NCBI GenBank assembly: GCA_028564705.1
Contig: JAPXFQ010002640.1
Coordinates: 806,001 to 870,000, forward strand
DNA: 64,000 nt
Source: Apricaphanius iberus
Taxonomy: Eukaryota > Chordata > Actinopteri > Cyprinodontiformes > Aphaniidae
Reading direction: 5' to 3'
The notes beneath the pieces are model-generated. The model was not told the DNA's origin. It searched no databases and saw only the letters and a program-made list of their open reading frames with translations. Below, in pieces: positions 1-12,310 of this stretch (position 1 is the stretch's first letter; each line of letters starts with the position of its first letter). Position numbers and translations under genes: made by a program.

Positions 1-785
1 GCGCTATCCATCACACCTGGCGGGAGATCAATACGAGCCCTTCCCCTCTGCTCCCTCCCTCCCCTCTCTCAACCTTCTTTTCCCTGACTTCATCTTCTTC
101 ACTCTGCAGTGGATTTTTTTCACGCATGGCTCTTTGCTGCCTCTGCTTATGTGAGAAAACCAAACCTGTCAGGCCCTTTAGGCACCTCAAATGTGGAACA
201 AGGCGAGAGTAAAATGTCAATAGCGATCCGTTTTGGCATGGATGAGCAGTTTAGAAATCTCTCTCTATGTCAGTTCAGATGGAGATTGTCTTGTATCAAC
301 TTGGACACAGCATTTCCTGGGAGAGTGTAGTTGCTGCACATATTTGAACAAAACTACTGTGAAGTATTTCAGTTTCATTGACAACATCAAAGTGTATCCG
401 AGGGAGTATTGAGAAGCTTGACAGAAAAGATTTATTCAAAACTCTCATTTAACTGTTTTTTAGTATTCACTTATAAGGTTAGATTCCTAGGCCACACCAA
501 CACAGCAATAAGCACTGACAGACATTTCAAATAAATGTTTTAATTTAAGACACATTTAAAAAGGCAGCATAAAAAAATTTAGTTAAAAGAAATCCGGTGC
601 AATGAAGCACTAATGCCAGTCAATGCAGTCCCTTCAGCAACAAGGTTTGAAGTGCTAGAACAGTAAAGTCCAAACCAGTCTGGATCCACAGCTCGTCCTT
701 GGCGCCGTCGCTGTCAGGAAGAACACACGCCACTTGGGGTGTGAACAGTGCTGTCCAATCCATAGATGCGGTCTAAGGACTTCCA
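1..785. other. gene-free stretch, nothing recognised
   Basis: No frame here resembles a protein I know and no splice pattern stands out. A polypyrimidine run lies near 40-110. A TTGGCGCC motif at 699-706 resembles the start of a retroelement primer-binding site, but no adjoining LTR end can be defined. Confidence 0.5.
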
Positions 786-1148
786 CTCCGCCCCTCAGTG
801 GCTATTCTCGGCACACAGTAGAAAAAGAACTCAGCATCTGTTTCGCACATCAGAAATACTCGTAAACACACACTCAGTAAGGGGAGTGACTACTTCCCTT
901 CTGTATAGACTAGCAAGTGTTGTACGACAAAGTAAGGAGATCTGCGCCAACAAACCAGGAGCCACGCCCTGTGGCAGAGGAATCAAGGGCCAGATCGTGG
1001 CAACAGCTGCAGATGGAGGCAAAGGAGAACAACAGCAACCTTTCCACCATTCTCCCTGTCACAGGTAACTGGCCTCTCATTTATAGGGAGTGAGGGGAAC
1101 AACCTGTGATTGAAATAACTGGTTTGATGAAGTTCAGGTGTGTTTATA
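786..1148. repeat. direct repeat, left copy, flanking a gypsy fragment
   Basis: This block matches 2798-3150 in the same orientation along nearly its whole length. Shared landmarks include CTCCGCCC, GAACTCAGCATCTGTT, GGCAGAGGAATCAAGGGCC and CCTCTCATTTATAGGGAGTG, with scattered substitutions and small indels. Because the two copies bracket a minus-strand gypsy pol remnant, they may be its LTRs, this one being the 3' copy. Against that, clear TG...CA ends and a TSD are not visible. An alternative is two copies of a retroelement leader region. Confidence 0.6.
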
Positions 1149-1479
1149 GCAACCCAGACCTATGTTTACAATTTGTGATCCAGGTTAACCAGTACAACAC
1201 TTAAAAGAAACCCACCCAAACACAGCAATGCAGCAAGTCCTTCCACTCCTTCTGGTTTTATCTGGAAGACTGGCAAGCCCGGGCGTGGTTGTCCAAGTAC
1301 CACATAAGGCTGAGGTTGCCAGTAAGGTCCCAGCTTGCCTTGTTCTCTTGACGGAAAGTCCGCAAAACCACCCTGTCTCTGAGCAACAAGAGAAGAACCT
1401 TTACTTTTTGGTCATACCTGTCCTTGTTTCGTATTCAGTTTTCCTTGTTGTCTTTGCTGCCACCTGTTGATAGACCTTC

Positions 1480-2728
1480 TGTAGTTTTTGACTGTTTTTA
1501 TGCACCACCCCTTCAAGTCAGAACTTGCCAAATGGGCTACCCAGCGCTGTTAAGTGGCCCCCAAGTGCATGGTATCAAGGTGCACAAGTGGGCTGTTAAC
1601 TGTAAAGGCCAAGAATTTGTTGCCCCAGAAATAATCCTTACATTTTTCAAGAACAGCAAAACTTAAGGGCCTAAATCTCCAGTTTAATGGAACTGCAGCT
1701 TTTATCATTACTTTCCGTGGGGTGCAGGCTTTTACAAGCTTTCTTGGCCATCCTGTATTTGTGCCAGTATGGCCCCCAAACCCCCAAGACTGGCATCAGT
1801 GTACAGATGAAATGGCTTAGAAAAATCTGCATAGGCCAAGACTGGGTCACTCACCAAAACGGTCTTCAGGGTGTCAAATGCCACCTGGTAATCTGAAGTC
1901 CAGTCAACCGTCCTCTTTCCTTGCTGCATACTAGCAGTGCCTACTAAGAGAGCATTGAGGGGTGCTGCAGTTTTGGAAAAACCTTTGATGAACCTGCGAT
2001 ACTACCCGATAAACCCCAGAAATGACCGTAGCAGTTTGATGGTCGAAGGAACGGGCCACTCTCTTACGGAGACGGTCTTCCCCGGGTCCGTGGATATTCC
2101 ATCCTTGGAAATGATGTTACCACGGTAGGTGACCTTCCTCTTGAAAATGCTACATTTGTGGGGTTGTAGCTTCTGCCTATGTGCAGTTAGCTTTTTGAAG
2201 ACCTACTATCCTCAACGACCCCTTGGTCTGAAGTCCTCAAGAAGAGATCCTTTTCCCCTTGGACTTGGGTCAACCTGGAAGATATTAGCAAGAGGGCACA
2301 GCTGGGGTATTAAGAAAGGATAAGGGTTCATATTGCATACCCTTATGGGGAGGCTCCCTTTCACCACCTGGATGACAGTTCGAGCCACCTGCCATTTGTC
2401 ATCCTTTTTTGGCCCATCCACCATAGCGCAATAATCGGACCTGTTCCATACAGTTGTGTCTTATTGGGTCAGCCGGACCAGTCCAACCAGCTTGTCTGAA
2501 GACTACATTTTGATATACTTTCCGACAAAGAGCAAAAGCCCGTTCCCACTCACCCATAACCTCTTGAGACATGGTGGCGCCAAACACAGTCCGCCCAGTG
2601 TGTACTCCCTGAAAAAATTCATTCCAAAAATGTGAGACCAGATTCATACCGAGAATACCTCTTTCAGCATTCAGGCACTCATCTTTGACAATGATGACTC
2701 CTTTACATGTTACAGTGACTCGTCCCAC
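1480..2728 (-). pseudogene. Ty3/gypsy-like retrotransposon pol remnant
   Basis: Read on the minus strand, three broken pieces occur in the correct pol order. First (2728-2399) comes a protease-like segment with a G-I-L-G-M-N signature. Then (about 2424-2212) comes the linker normally found between protease and reverse transcriptase. Last (about 2190-1480) come the end of reverse transcriptase and the start of RNase H, with an F-x-L-Y-T-D-A-S motif near 1800 and a connection-like G-A-T-x-Q-R-W-V-A pattern near 1530. The central reverse transcriptase with its catalytic aspartates is missing, so there is a large internal deletion as well as frameshifts and stops. Gag and integrase are not recognisable. 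The element cannot be active. The superfamily is fairly sure; the exact clade is not. Confidence 0.75.
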
Positions 2729-2797
2729 CGAGAAGTCTAAGATGACATATCCAGTGATGGGACTCCATAGTCCATTGTAGATATGGAGCCAAGTCTG

Positions 2798-3150
2798 CTC
2801 CGCCCTTCAGTGGCTACCCTCGACACACAGTAGAGAAAGAACTCAGCATCTGTTCCGAAGAAATACTAGCGCACACGCACTCAGTAAGGTGAGTGACTAC
2901 TTCACAACTGTACGACTAGCGAGCGTTGTATGACAAAGTCTGGAGATTGGCGCCACCAAGCCAGGAGCCAGTGCCGTGGCAGAGGAATCAAGGGCCCGAT
3001 CGTGGCAGCAGCTGCAGCAGGAGGCAAAGAAGACCAGCAGCAACCCGTCCACCGCTCTCCCTGTCACAGGTAATTGGCCTCTCATTTATAGGGAGTGAGG
3101 GGAACAACCTGTAAATTGCAGTCACTGGTGTGATGAGGTTCAGATGTGTC
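2798..3150. repeat. direct repeat, right copy, flanking a gypsy fragment
   Basis: Partner of 786-1148, in the same orientation. For the minus-strand pol remnant this would be the 5' LTR. A TGGCGCC motif at 2948-2954, similar to the first bases of many retroelement primer-binding sites, lies inside the repeat. That fits poorly with a simple LTR and suggests the repeat may also contain leader sequence. The boundaries are those of visible similarity, not proven element ends. Confidence 0.55.
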
Positions 3151-5233
3151 TAAGACCTGTAAGTGTGTAAGATATTTCAAGATTGATTTGGTGTGGTCAG
3201 ATGAACTGGAAGCTATTGAAGAAAAATCACATATTTACAGTAACATATTAAGAATAATTACATATGTTATTTTAAAAATTACTTTTTTTAATAAATCGGA
3301 GTGTCATGTTCATTGGGTGTTGAGCAACAGGTTATCAATATTTTGGGATTACTTTGTTTGTAGATCCCACAGGTATTGATTTGTTTTTTGGAATGCATGG
3401 AGAGTTATCGAAAACCAAACCCTAACCAAAACCACCACATTCAGCGGCGATGTATTTACTCTATTAGCACAGTTTTTGGTGAGATGTTGGAGGGCATTTC
3501 CGCTTTAATGAAAATAATGTCAGTGGAATATCCAACTAAAAACTAACTTCTCTGCAGTTTTACAGAGGGCAGCCAGACAGTGAGATTGTGTGTGCATAAT
3601 TTAATTATATATATATTTTTCTAAGCATTCGTTTGCTTCTGTCATGAAAAAATGGCCACCCCTGGCAGATGCCCGTCTGCCCATGCCTAAAACCGCTACT
3701 GGCTATAGAGGGCCTATTTGTAGGTCTTGAGTGGTTGGATATGAATGCCAAATTTAATAAATCTCTGATAAACACAGAAGCATGGATGGATATAACAGGA
3801 CACAAAGGAGATCTCACTCAACCAAAAACTTCAGAGAAAACCTAAACTCATACAATAAAAATAAAAACCCAAGGATCTAGACAAATGCAAGATTACTAAC
3901 TTCATGACAATGGTAATATAAACTTCACAAATAAAGTCATGATAACCATTGCTATTTTGTGCAAATTGTTGCCTCGAGCGAGTGCAAAATTTATTTGAAG
4001 GCAAAAAAGTGCAAAAGCAATGTGGAAACCAAATGAGTGCAAAGAATGTGGCATATAAATAATCAGGTGTAAAGACATTAAAACCAAGTTCCGGAACCAT
4101 ACGAGTTGAAGTATATTCTAAATGATTGGGGTAGTTTTATTAAGAGGAATTCAAGACATAATCAAAAGTTTGAATCCCTGTACCATCTTTAATGACTATT
4201 TTGTCATTTTTAACATTCATTTTGACATTTATCCGTGCGTCCTACCCACTGACCTCATGCTCAAAGCAATGCTGTAATAATTCTCTGTGCAACCACAATG
4301 GAGAAAAAAGCCACTTTAATCTTTAACCACAAGTGAAATTGTTTTATCACATTAGAAAAGTTTTCCAGGGGCCAACTTGTTAGACTGGCCTGAATTAATG
4401 ATGTTGTTTCACAGACCCCCCTCCTCAGGTAGGGCTCAGTAATGGGGGCAGGCAATAAGAGAAGCTAACGGTGGCTATAACTCTGCTGAGAGCAGCCTTG
4501 CTTAGTAAAACTGATTTGTTCAGGACAGAAGAGTCATTAAGCACTGCAGCTGAGCCGCCCAGAACCTAATGCCTCTCTAATCTTCTTGGGTGTTGCTAAT
4601 TCTTTACGTTCTATACCGCCATTAAACTTTTTAACAGGCTCTTGGCGATGAATTAAATTACTCTGGATATATTGAACAAACTAACCATAATTTGGGCTTT
4701 GTGGCCTTCGCTGGTGTAGGTGGAAAGCTGACGGCGGATAACTGGCTGCAGCTGTATAGCAACTACAAATGTAGGAAAATGCTCAAAACAGTTCTTTTGC
4801 TTTGTTTCCCCTAAAGTAAAAGTATCACCATGCATCTTTTAAAGTACATCAGTCCATCTTTAATTCAATAAAGCAAAATAATTATTAAGAGTTAGCATAA
4901 GATAAAAAAAAAGCTTCTGTAAAAGATTAGGTAAAGCAATGTTAAGGTTACTTTACAAAATAATATTTTCACTTAAGATGCTTTCACACTTTTTTCTATC
5001 TTGTTACAAATCCTGATGCTATGACAAATGTGTGCCACGTGGTTCTAATCACCAGTAGGTATATGAGTCACTTTTGATATGCTCTTATTCTGCATAATAC
5101 ATGTATACTGGAATCAGTAGTGTAACCTTCAGTGTTTTGCTGTGTAATTACATGTCTGTGAGTTACCGTAAGTTGTTTTTCCCCATCAAGTGATCATCTA
5201 TGCAATTTTATTGCTTTATAAGTGTCCCCAAGT
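3151..5233. other. gene-free AT-rich stretch
   Basis: No recognisable gene or element. The open frames here are short, lack known motifs and lie in AT-rich sequence. A less AT-rich block around 4490-4640 has no identified function. Confidence 0.5.
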
Positions 5234-6356
5234 GGCCTGATAATTTACATTTTTTTATTTTTTTATTTTTTATTGATGACAACTGTGAGTATAAATTCTT
5301 GAAGTTAAGGGCACGAAACACGAGAAAACAAAAGAGAAGAAAGAAAGAAGACGAAGAAGAGAAACAGGACAGGTAGGAGTGTGAAATGACGATACAAGAT
5401 ATGGAGGTAAACAAAGAACACAAGAAAACATCCCAGTCCTCCACCTCTGTTGGACGGCAGAGAAGTGGGAAAAAACAAACAAACAAACAAACAAAAAACA
5501 ATACAACAGAACATCATTAACAAAACATATCCAGTAATATGAACTAAGAACTACACATTCACAACACACAAGAATGGATTAATAAATACAATACCAATGT
5601 TGCTGAAAAGCTCCAGGCACTATCTGGTGATGATAACCCCAGCCCAAGAATATGTCCGTATACACGAATGTCTTCACACATATGTGTGTGTGTGAGCATG
5701 CAGGTGTAAATAAGGTTTACCCATGCAAGTGATTGATAGCTGACGTAAGGAGCAGTCAATCCGTCCTACAGGAATCGTTGCAGACATGAAGGAGGTTGGA
5801 GATGTTTACGTCCAGAGTGCCCCAGAGTCCAGTGGCCACAGACGGGCCAACACAGGGCCGACTGACCCCCCAAGAGAGGAACAGATGGAATCCCCAGGGG
5901 AACACCCAGGAGATACAATGCCTGGGCCCGGGAGATCGAAGGGATGAACCCACGTGCTCTGCCCACGTGCTCCATCCGTAACCGGCTACGCCAGGGTGGG
6001 CCCTGCCCCCTGCCCAGGACCCGGAGGTCACAGGGATCAGGGGCGCCCCGCCACCCAGCAGGGCCCCGACCAGGGATCGGCCGATGAGTGTTCCCTCCAC
6101 CGGCCGACACATGCTGCCGCCACCCCAGACCAGTCCCCCCCACACACACACGCCAGGGAGCCACAGTAAGAGCTGCAGCGGATGTACGCCCTCCCCATGC
6201 TGCACCCAGCCAGCACCTGGACACCCAGATCTACCAGCTCCCGAGTCCAGATCCTTCCCCACACAGAGCTCCGAGACCAGGGACCCAAGCCAGATAAACC
6301 CCCAAATGAACTGACCAGGCACTGAACCCACAGAACTGGCAGCAGGCCAGATAATT
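5234..6356 (-). mobile_element. 5'-truncated LINE-like insertion (3' end), copy 1
   Basis: On the minus strand the insertion runs from about 6344 to 5246 and ends in an A-rich tail made of AATAAA-like units. It is bounded by an imperfect duplication: GGCCTGATAATT at 5234-5245 and GGCCAGATAATT at 6345-6356. These are the marks of target-primed insertion. The upstream part (5800-6330) is strongly GC-rich. The downstream part contains a segment (about 5330-5470) that recurs in opposite orientation at 25090-25180 and carries GAGGTGGAGGACTGGGATG. No reverse transcriptase is included, so the LINE clade is unassigned. The long open frames across the GC-rich part have no recognisable domain and are probably not coding. 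Confidence 0.7.
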
Positions 6357-7179
6357 ATTATATCACATGAAGTCCTAATAAAACACAGTAAAATTTGCTG
6401 TTGCAAACTGACAAAATATGAAAATGATCCGGAAGTATACTGGAGGAATGGTATCTCTTCAGATTCAATCACAAGCTAGCATGTAGAGCCATGTGTAATA
6501 AATTAGGAAAAAAACTCCTGAAAGACATTAAAACCAAACCACCTTGGACTTTAGGGACCCAATGCAAGAATCAGGTCTCAACATTAAACCAAGCCAGTGA
6601 ACCTGCCAGCAGCTCAATTATCTGTCTTTAGCAGACGATGCAGCTCAGGCTCAAGGTAATTTGACAAGCTGATCCGATGCTCATCAGGGCATGACTGCTC
6701 CAGTGGACCTGAGTAAATATATTCTCAGGGTAATGCATATAAATAGAAGAGCTGTGTTTGAACAGCTGAGGGAACATGAAGGCCCATTGAGGCGGAAGAA
6801 AAGGGGTTTCTATATTTTGTTGTATACTCTGGCTGAGGGGATGTAGCGCTCATCTCCATTTAAAGTTAAGTGCTTCTTCACACCGTCTGGGTGCTTTTTG
6901 GAAAAAAAAAAGATCACAAGGTCACAGCTTTTGCCCGTTTCTGCAGCTTTATATGCCAGTAATGTAATTAAGATTTGTCTTTGAATCGTGCTCAGTAATA
7001 ACAGGCAGGTGCAGTTGTTCGTACCCTCTTCATGCATGATTCAACAGAGCCAAAAGACATTTTTACTTTAAGTGAATCATATCAAATTATACAAGGTACA
7101 AACTGATTTAAAGCAAAATTGTCTGCCATACACTTATGATACCTCAGAAAATCCACCATGCGATAATCAGCTGATATCC
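6357..7179. other. gene-free stretch with a possible conserved non-coding block
   Basis: The segment about 6590-6790 has balanced composition and contains CAATTA, TAATGCATATAAAT and E-box-like CAGCTG words without repeat character. It could be an enhancer-like element, but only cross-species alignment can tell. The rest is unremarkable. Confidence 0.25.
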
Positions 7180-7548
7180 AGTTACCAAGAATCTAGTCAA
7201 AAGTCTACAGTCAAAAGCAACGCTTCTTAAAGCTACAATGGACCAACAAAACACCTAAATTCAAATGATCTGTGGCAAGACTTGAAAACTGTAAATAAGA
7301 ACACCTGATAGTTCAGTCTCTAGGTTTGCAGAACTAGTACAGACTAACAACTGGAATTACAACAAAATATAGTTCTATCCTGTCTACAAATGCAGACCAC
7401 ACATTTCCATTGTATGAAAATGTTTTAACACTTCATATAATTTACAACTTTGTGTTGTATCAATAAAATGTATTGACGTTTGTGATTGTAATGGGACTGC
7501 ATGTGGAAAAAGGTCAAGGGGTGTGAATACTTTCGCAGTGTAGGTCAT
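7180..7548 (+). mobile_element. Tc1-like transposon fragment, 3' end
   Basis: Decayed Tc1 sequence. ATCTGTGGCAAGACTTGAAAA (7268 onward) matches the end of the transposase gene of a common fish Tc1 family. The segment 7440-7545, ending in GGGTGTGAATACTTTCGCAG, matches the terminal region of the same family. Other pieces of this family occur at 21130-21860, 39690-40095, 42225-42640 and 45430-45640. Confidence 0.6.
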
Positions 7549-8674
7549 TAACAACAGTCCTAGCATAACATTAACCATGGTAAGAGGAAGCACCCTGGCT
7601 GAATGTGAGGGCGTTGTCACTCCCTTACAGACGAAGAGTTTAAGAATGACAAGGATAAACAGAGAGAGGCATCAGCTGTGTCAGCTGGCTGCCCTCGGCC
7701 TCTGCTGTCTGTCAGCTGTCAGGACGGAGAGCGCGGAGGGACATTGGCGTCTGACACCTGGGGATCAGGTGGAGGGACACACATCAGCACCAATGAAGAA
7801 ACACGGTGACAGAGACACAGGAAGTGACACGTGGAGTGAGAGAGGCCTTTGAGCTGAAGTCTTAGATGCTGGAGGTGGGACTGTCACTCAGCGAGGTGTG
7901 ACCATGCTGCTAGCATCGAGCAGCTGTGATAGCTCTCGGCTAGCTCAGCTGAGCAAACTACAGAAGTTCAGTTTGAAAGCTTTGCTATAGTTTTATCATT
8001 CAGTCGGTTTTAAAACAATAACTGTTGGGTTAATGATGATAACAACAGGAAAGAGGATATCCTTCTTTTTTTTCCAGACATATTTGTATCTTACAATAAC
8101 ATTTTTGTGACCTTTTGAAATGTGTATCTGAAGTAGCTATGGTTTTTCAGCTGTATCACTTTCAAACAAGATACACGAATATGCCAAGCTTGCTGAGCCA
8201 AAGAAGCAGCTCAGATTTTATCACCAGGTTTTTTTGTGCAGTAGGTGGGCCAGAGTGGAAGACAGCTCTCCTAAAGGTTTTCCACTTTCGACAAAATTCG
8301 TAGTGTTCAATGAATGACTTCAGGGGGTTTGGAAAATCTTACAATCCTTTCTGTTTTCTTCAGTGCATTGCTGTACCTACCTTGTCACCATATTAAGACC
8401 ATAATGTTTTACAGTAAAACTCAACAAATTCTTTAGCCTGTATGATGGCGATAACACAAGGTTATTTTCTAAATAACCAAGTTAATTAGGTCATCATTGC
8501 TGCTAAATGTATCCAAATTAGGTGGATGATTAAAAAAATTTTTATAAATAAAACCATCTGTGCTATAAGAACAGTCTGACCTAAAATAATTACACATTAA
8601 TGTCTCCAGTAAAAACACTCTGATATATACACGAGACAGGTGTATGACTCCTGCAGAGCTACATAAGCAAGGCT
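7549..8674. other. gene-free stretch, nothing recognised
   Basis: No gene or known repeat found. Around 7640-7760 the sequence is GC-richer with several CAGCTG words. Confidence 0.4.
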
Positions 8675-8711
8675 TTATATATATATATATATATATAAAT
8701 ATATATATATT

Positions 8712-8790
<79 letters not shown>
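8675..8790. repeat. (AT)n microsatellite
   Basis: Nearly pure alternating TA over about 115 bases with a few interruptions. It produces spurious Ile/Tyr-rich open frames on both strands. Confidence 0.95.
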
Positions 8791-8792
<2 letters not shown>

Positions 8793-8826
8793 CATCAAGT
8801 CTATATATATATATAGACTTGATGCT
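8791..8826. repeat. perfect 36-bp palindrome at the end of the AT tract
   Basis: AGCATCAAGTCTATATAT is followed directly by its reverse complement, ATATATAGACTTGATGCT, with no loop and no mismatch. The outer 12 bases on each side are not simple repeat. Confidence 0.9.
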
Positions 8827-11772
8827 GTATGAGTTTCTTATCATATGATAAGCCTGAGAATAATATTGCTGTTTCACATGGTCTAATTGCTTTTGAATTT
8901 AAACAGAAATGCAATCAATCTTCCCACTGTGGATATACTATCATAAAAATATATTAAAATGTAATAATATTTTCAAATTAATCGTTCCTCCAAATCCAAA
9001 TAATTGTTTTCCAGTTTGAAAACAAAGAAATAGGCAAAAAATAAATAAAATAAAAATAAATCTGCCTGCTGATTTTTTGTAATCTTCAAGTAATTGTGAT
9101 TATTGTGCAAAATATTTACCCCCTATTACCTTTTGTACACTTTATGAAGCAACACAAGTCTTGCAATGTGATTAATAAGTCAGACTATCTGCTCAATTAC
9201 AGCCAGTAGTCAGCTTCGTAGCAGGCATTAGATGATAAGTATCAAAACCTCAGCGGTAGGCAGCACCAGAAACATTTTCAGACAGCTCTGTCTTTCAGCC
9301 TGCATAGTAGTGATGGTGAGGGGGGAGTGCTGGGTTACCCATTTAACTGCTGAAAACCCTGGACACTGGCGCTTTTTACGAAAGTTTGAACAGTTCTGAA
9401 AACCTTGATATTGAGTAGTGGTTAAGGACCACAAACAAATGTTTGAATGAATTTTTGAGACCACCTTTAAAAATGCTTATAACTGCCTATTTTAACACTT
9501 CAAACACAAAATATACATTAATATGCATTACTATGCACAGCTGAAACAGTATTAGCGCTACAACAGATGCTAATCTCCACAGTCTCTTATCTTTGGTTTT
9601 AGAGGTTTAGCCAAATATAATGAATAGCGTTCCTGGATTCGCTGTTTTGCAATTACTAGCCAATAGTGTGCCAAGTAGAACTGAACTGAGCTAATTAAGC
9701 TTCCCATGGAGCTTCTTTCAGTTATTTGAGTTATGTGCTATGATAAATTGCGGGCGGGGGTTCCATTGATAATTTGGAACGACATCCCATAGAAAAATCC
9801 ACAAATAGTCGAACAGAAAATAGGCAGGGGTTCAGTGTACCTAGATACTGTTAAACATAGTGTGTCATTGTGAATGATCATGAATTACAGCTTCTGCTGG
9901 GATAAAGCTCTTTTACTGATGTGTTCTTTTCAGAAGAATCCCCCTGCCTTGTATTTTAAGTCACAGTACCAATAATGCAGCACCCAGTTTAACCTATTGA
10001 TCCTCACATAGTCTAAACAAAGGCCACAGATATCCCACACTACGCTGAGATGTCATTTTTATGTCCTCGAAGTTCTTTTTCCTCCTGTCTGACCATTAGG
10101 CCTTCAGAGGTTTTCTACTTTTCACCCCATGTGGCATCATTCGTCTTTTTGGCTTCATTCTTTTTCTTTTTGGTGAGATACCGTCCAAATAGGAGTGGAA
10201 GAAAGATGGTGGTGTCAGTGAGGAAGCACACGGCAGCTGAGGGTCATTAATCACTGTCATGACAGTAAGAGATGAAGGATGAAAGACATGAGAGCTAGAG
10301 CGCAGCAGACAGGAATCTCTGGCAGGAATCTCTCTCCAGAGATCAGATGAATCAGCCCATTCAGTGCCCCTTCGCTTTGTTGTTGATATGAGGCTCTGAC
10401 ATCATATCCTGCTCGAGTGCTGAAACGGTCAAAATCAGCAAAGCACGAGGGGAAGTGAATATATATCTATATCACAGTCAGGACAACAAAAGCATATGGG
10501 TAGCGCAATGAATTACTGCCCGTCTAGCTAGCTTCCAGAGGCTCGGACTATTTCTTGAAGACCGGCAACCAATGGATCATGAAAATATTAAAGTAAAGAA
10601 GTTTTTATTTTATTTTATCTTCTTATCTGAAACAGCTTTGACAAAAATATGTATGTATTCAATGCCCTCCACTGAAGAAATACTGCAACAACGTGCTTTT
10701 TAAGCTGATTCCTGTAAATAATTAGAAGTTTTACATCCTATAGTTCCATAAAATATTATTCTCAAATGAGAAACAATACAGAGATATTTTAGCTATTTAA
10801 AGCAAACTTGAGTTGTTTTTAGTTTTTAATCAAGTCTTATTATATTTTGGTGGATTGGAGCTGCCTTAGGGTTCATTAGCCCATGACTTGTTATTGATAA
10901 CAATCTAACCTTACACCAGCTGGCACATGCTGGATAGCCGTGGTAACATGAACAGAGCCCATTTCCTCATCATCTGTTTTTTTGGTGTTTTGAAATGGGA
11001 AAGCGGAAAAAAATCATTTTCAAATCAGATTTATTTTTCAGCAAGCACCATAAATTGAATTAGAGTTGCAGTTTAAAACAATAAGTGGAAAAACAGAACA
11101 TTTAGGTAAAGGGAATTATGTGATGGTAACGTTTTTCTTTATCCCACAGCTCTGGCCTGCTGCACCGTGGTCGACTTCTCAATGAGAACCAGATAGCTGA
11201 AATCACGATCTGTTATTACTTTGGCCTTCCTGCAAATCTATAACATCCCTTGTCTTCAGAGTCTAAACTGCATATTTAGTTTTCTGTATACATTTTTTCC
11301 TGCCTCAGGCTGAAAATGCTGGGCTGAAAAAAAAAGTTAAGAGTTTGATGAATGTGTTCGGACCAGAAGAAAGTGGGTGGTCTGTGTCTGTCAGCGGCGC
11401 TATTACAGCAGACAGCAGAGTTACAGGCCAATAAGCCGCACTATCATCACCATCATCAGCAGCAGATCTCCTTACAACAGCTCTCAGCTGTGCACATCAC
11501 AGATCTGACAGCCCAAACACCCACTTCTCCAGACGGCTCAGCACTTGAATTAAATGAAACATTGCACTTAGAGCCCAATTCAATACAATTAAAAAAGAAA
11601 CACCTTGATTTTACACATTTAGTGTTTCAAAGCCATGTACAGAGTAGAAACCTCACACTTTCAATATGACTCCTAACAAAAATTGGTGCATTTGAACATA
11701 AAATATTTTTTCTTGGAGCATTATTAATCAGTTTTTCGCAATATTCTGTCATGATATTGTACCAGTATACCA
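8827..11772. other. gene-free stretch, nothing firmly recognised
   Basis: Mostly AT-rich unique-looking sequence. Polypyrimidine near 10040-10180 and a mixed block near 10230-10440 have no recognisable gene features. No open frame shows known motifs. Confidence 0.4.
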
Positions 11773-11910
11773 TTCATCCATCCATCCATCCATCTGCTGC
11801 TTATCCAGGGTCGGGTAGTAGGGGCAGCAGCGTAAGCAGAAAGACCCACAATTCCCTCTCCCCAGCTACTTGGGAAAAATCCAAAGGTGTTCTTAGGCCA
11901 GCCAAGAGAA
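11773..11910 (-). repeat. retroposon 3' tail with CATC repeats
   Basis: (CATC)n followed by CTGCTGCTTATCCAGGGTCGGG and GGCAGCAGCGTAAGCAGAAAG is the reverse complement of a very common fish retroposon tail that ends in GGATGGATGG. Only the 3' part is present. The exact parent LINE or SINE is not settled. Confidence 0.6.
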
Positions 11911-12169
11911 ATATTCCCCTTTTCCACTAGGGCCAGTATGTTATGGAACGGGTACCTTTGGAAGGTAAAAGGCAAAAATCAGACAGATCAGGACAGCTCA
12001 CAGACAGCTGCTCCTCCTCCGGCAGTCAGCATCTACAATGCTGCATGTAAAACACCCCTGCAGGCAACAACAAAAGCACCTCAGAGATGCTCCAAACTAA
12101 CAGGGGAATAGCACTAGCGATTCATAACATAACACTGGTGAAATGAAAGAGTTTTGTCGAGGATAAAGC

Positions 12170-12310
12170 CTTATTTAGAGACTGCACGTCCGCTGCCGCC
12201 ACGGCTATAATGCTAATAGCGAATAGATATAAATTTTTCCCGAAGGACTTCAAGTGGCTCCAAACTTGTCTAGGTGAGTAAATGAATGTAATGCATGCTA
12301 AAACTAAGGT
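12170..12310. repeat. fragment of the TTAA element family seen at 60-62 kb
   Basis: ACTTCAAGTGGCTCCAAACT followed by TGTCTAGGTGAGTAAATGAA corresponds closely to 62080-62125, in the right arm of the TTAA element at 60044-62175. No ends are preserved here, so it is a partial copy. Confidence 0.5.

Noticed and set aside
5756..6472. 238-codon open frame on the minus strand
   Set aside because: It lies in the GC-rich part of a TSD-bounded LINE-like insertion and crosses its border. It is rich in Gly/Trp/Val with no known domain. Overlapping frames are also open, as expected from GC-rich sequence.
8469..8832. Open frames of Ile and Tyr on both strands
   Set aside because: Produced by the (AT)n microsatellite.
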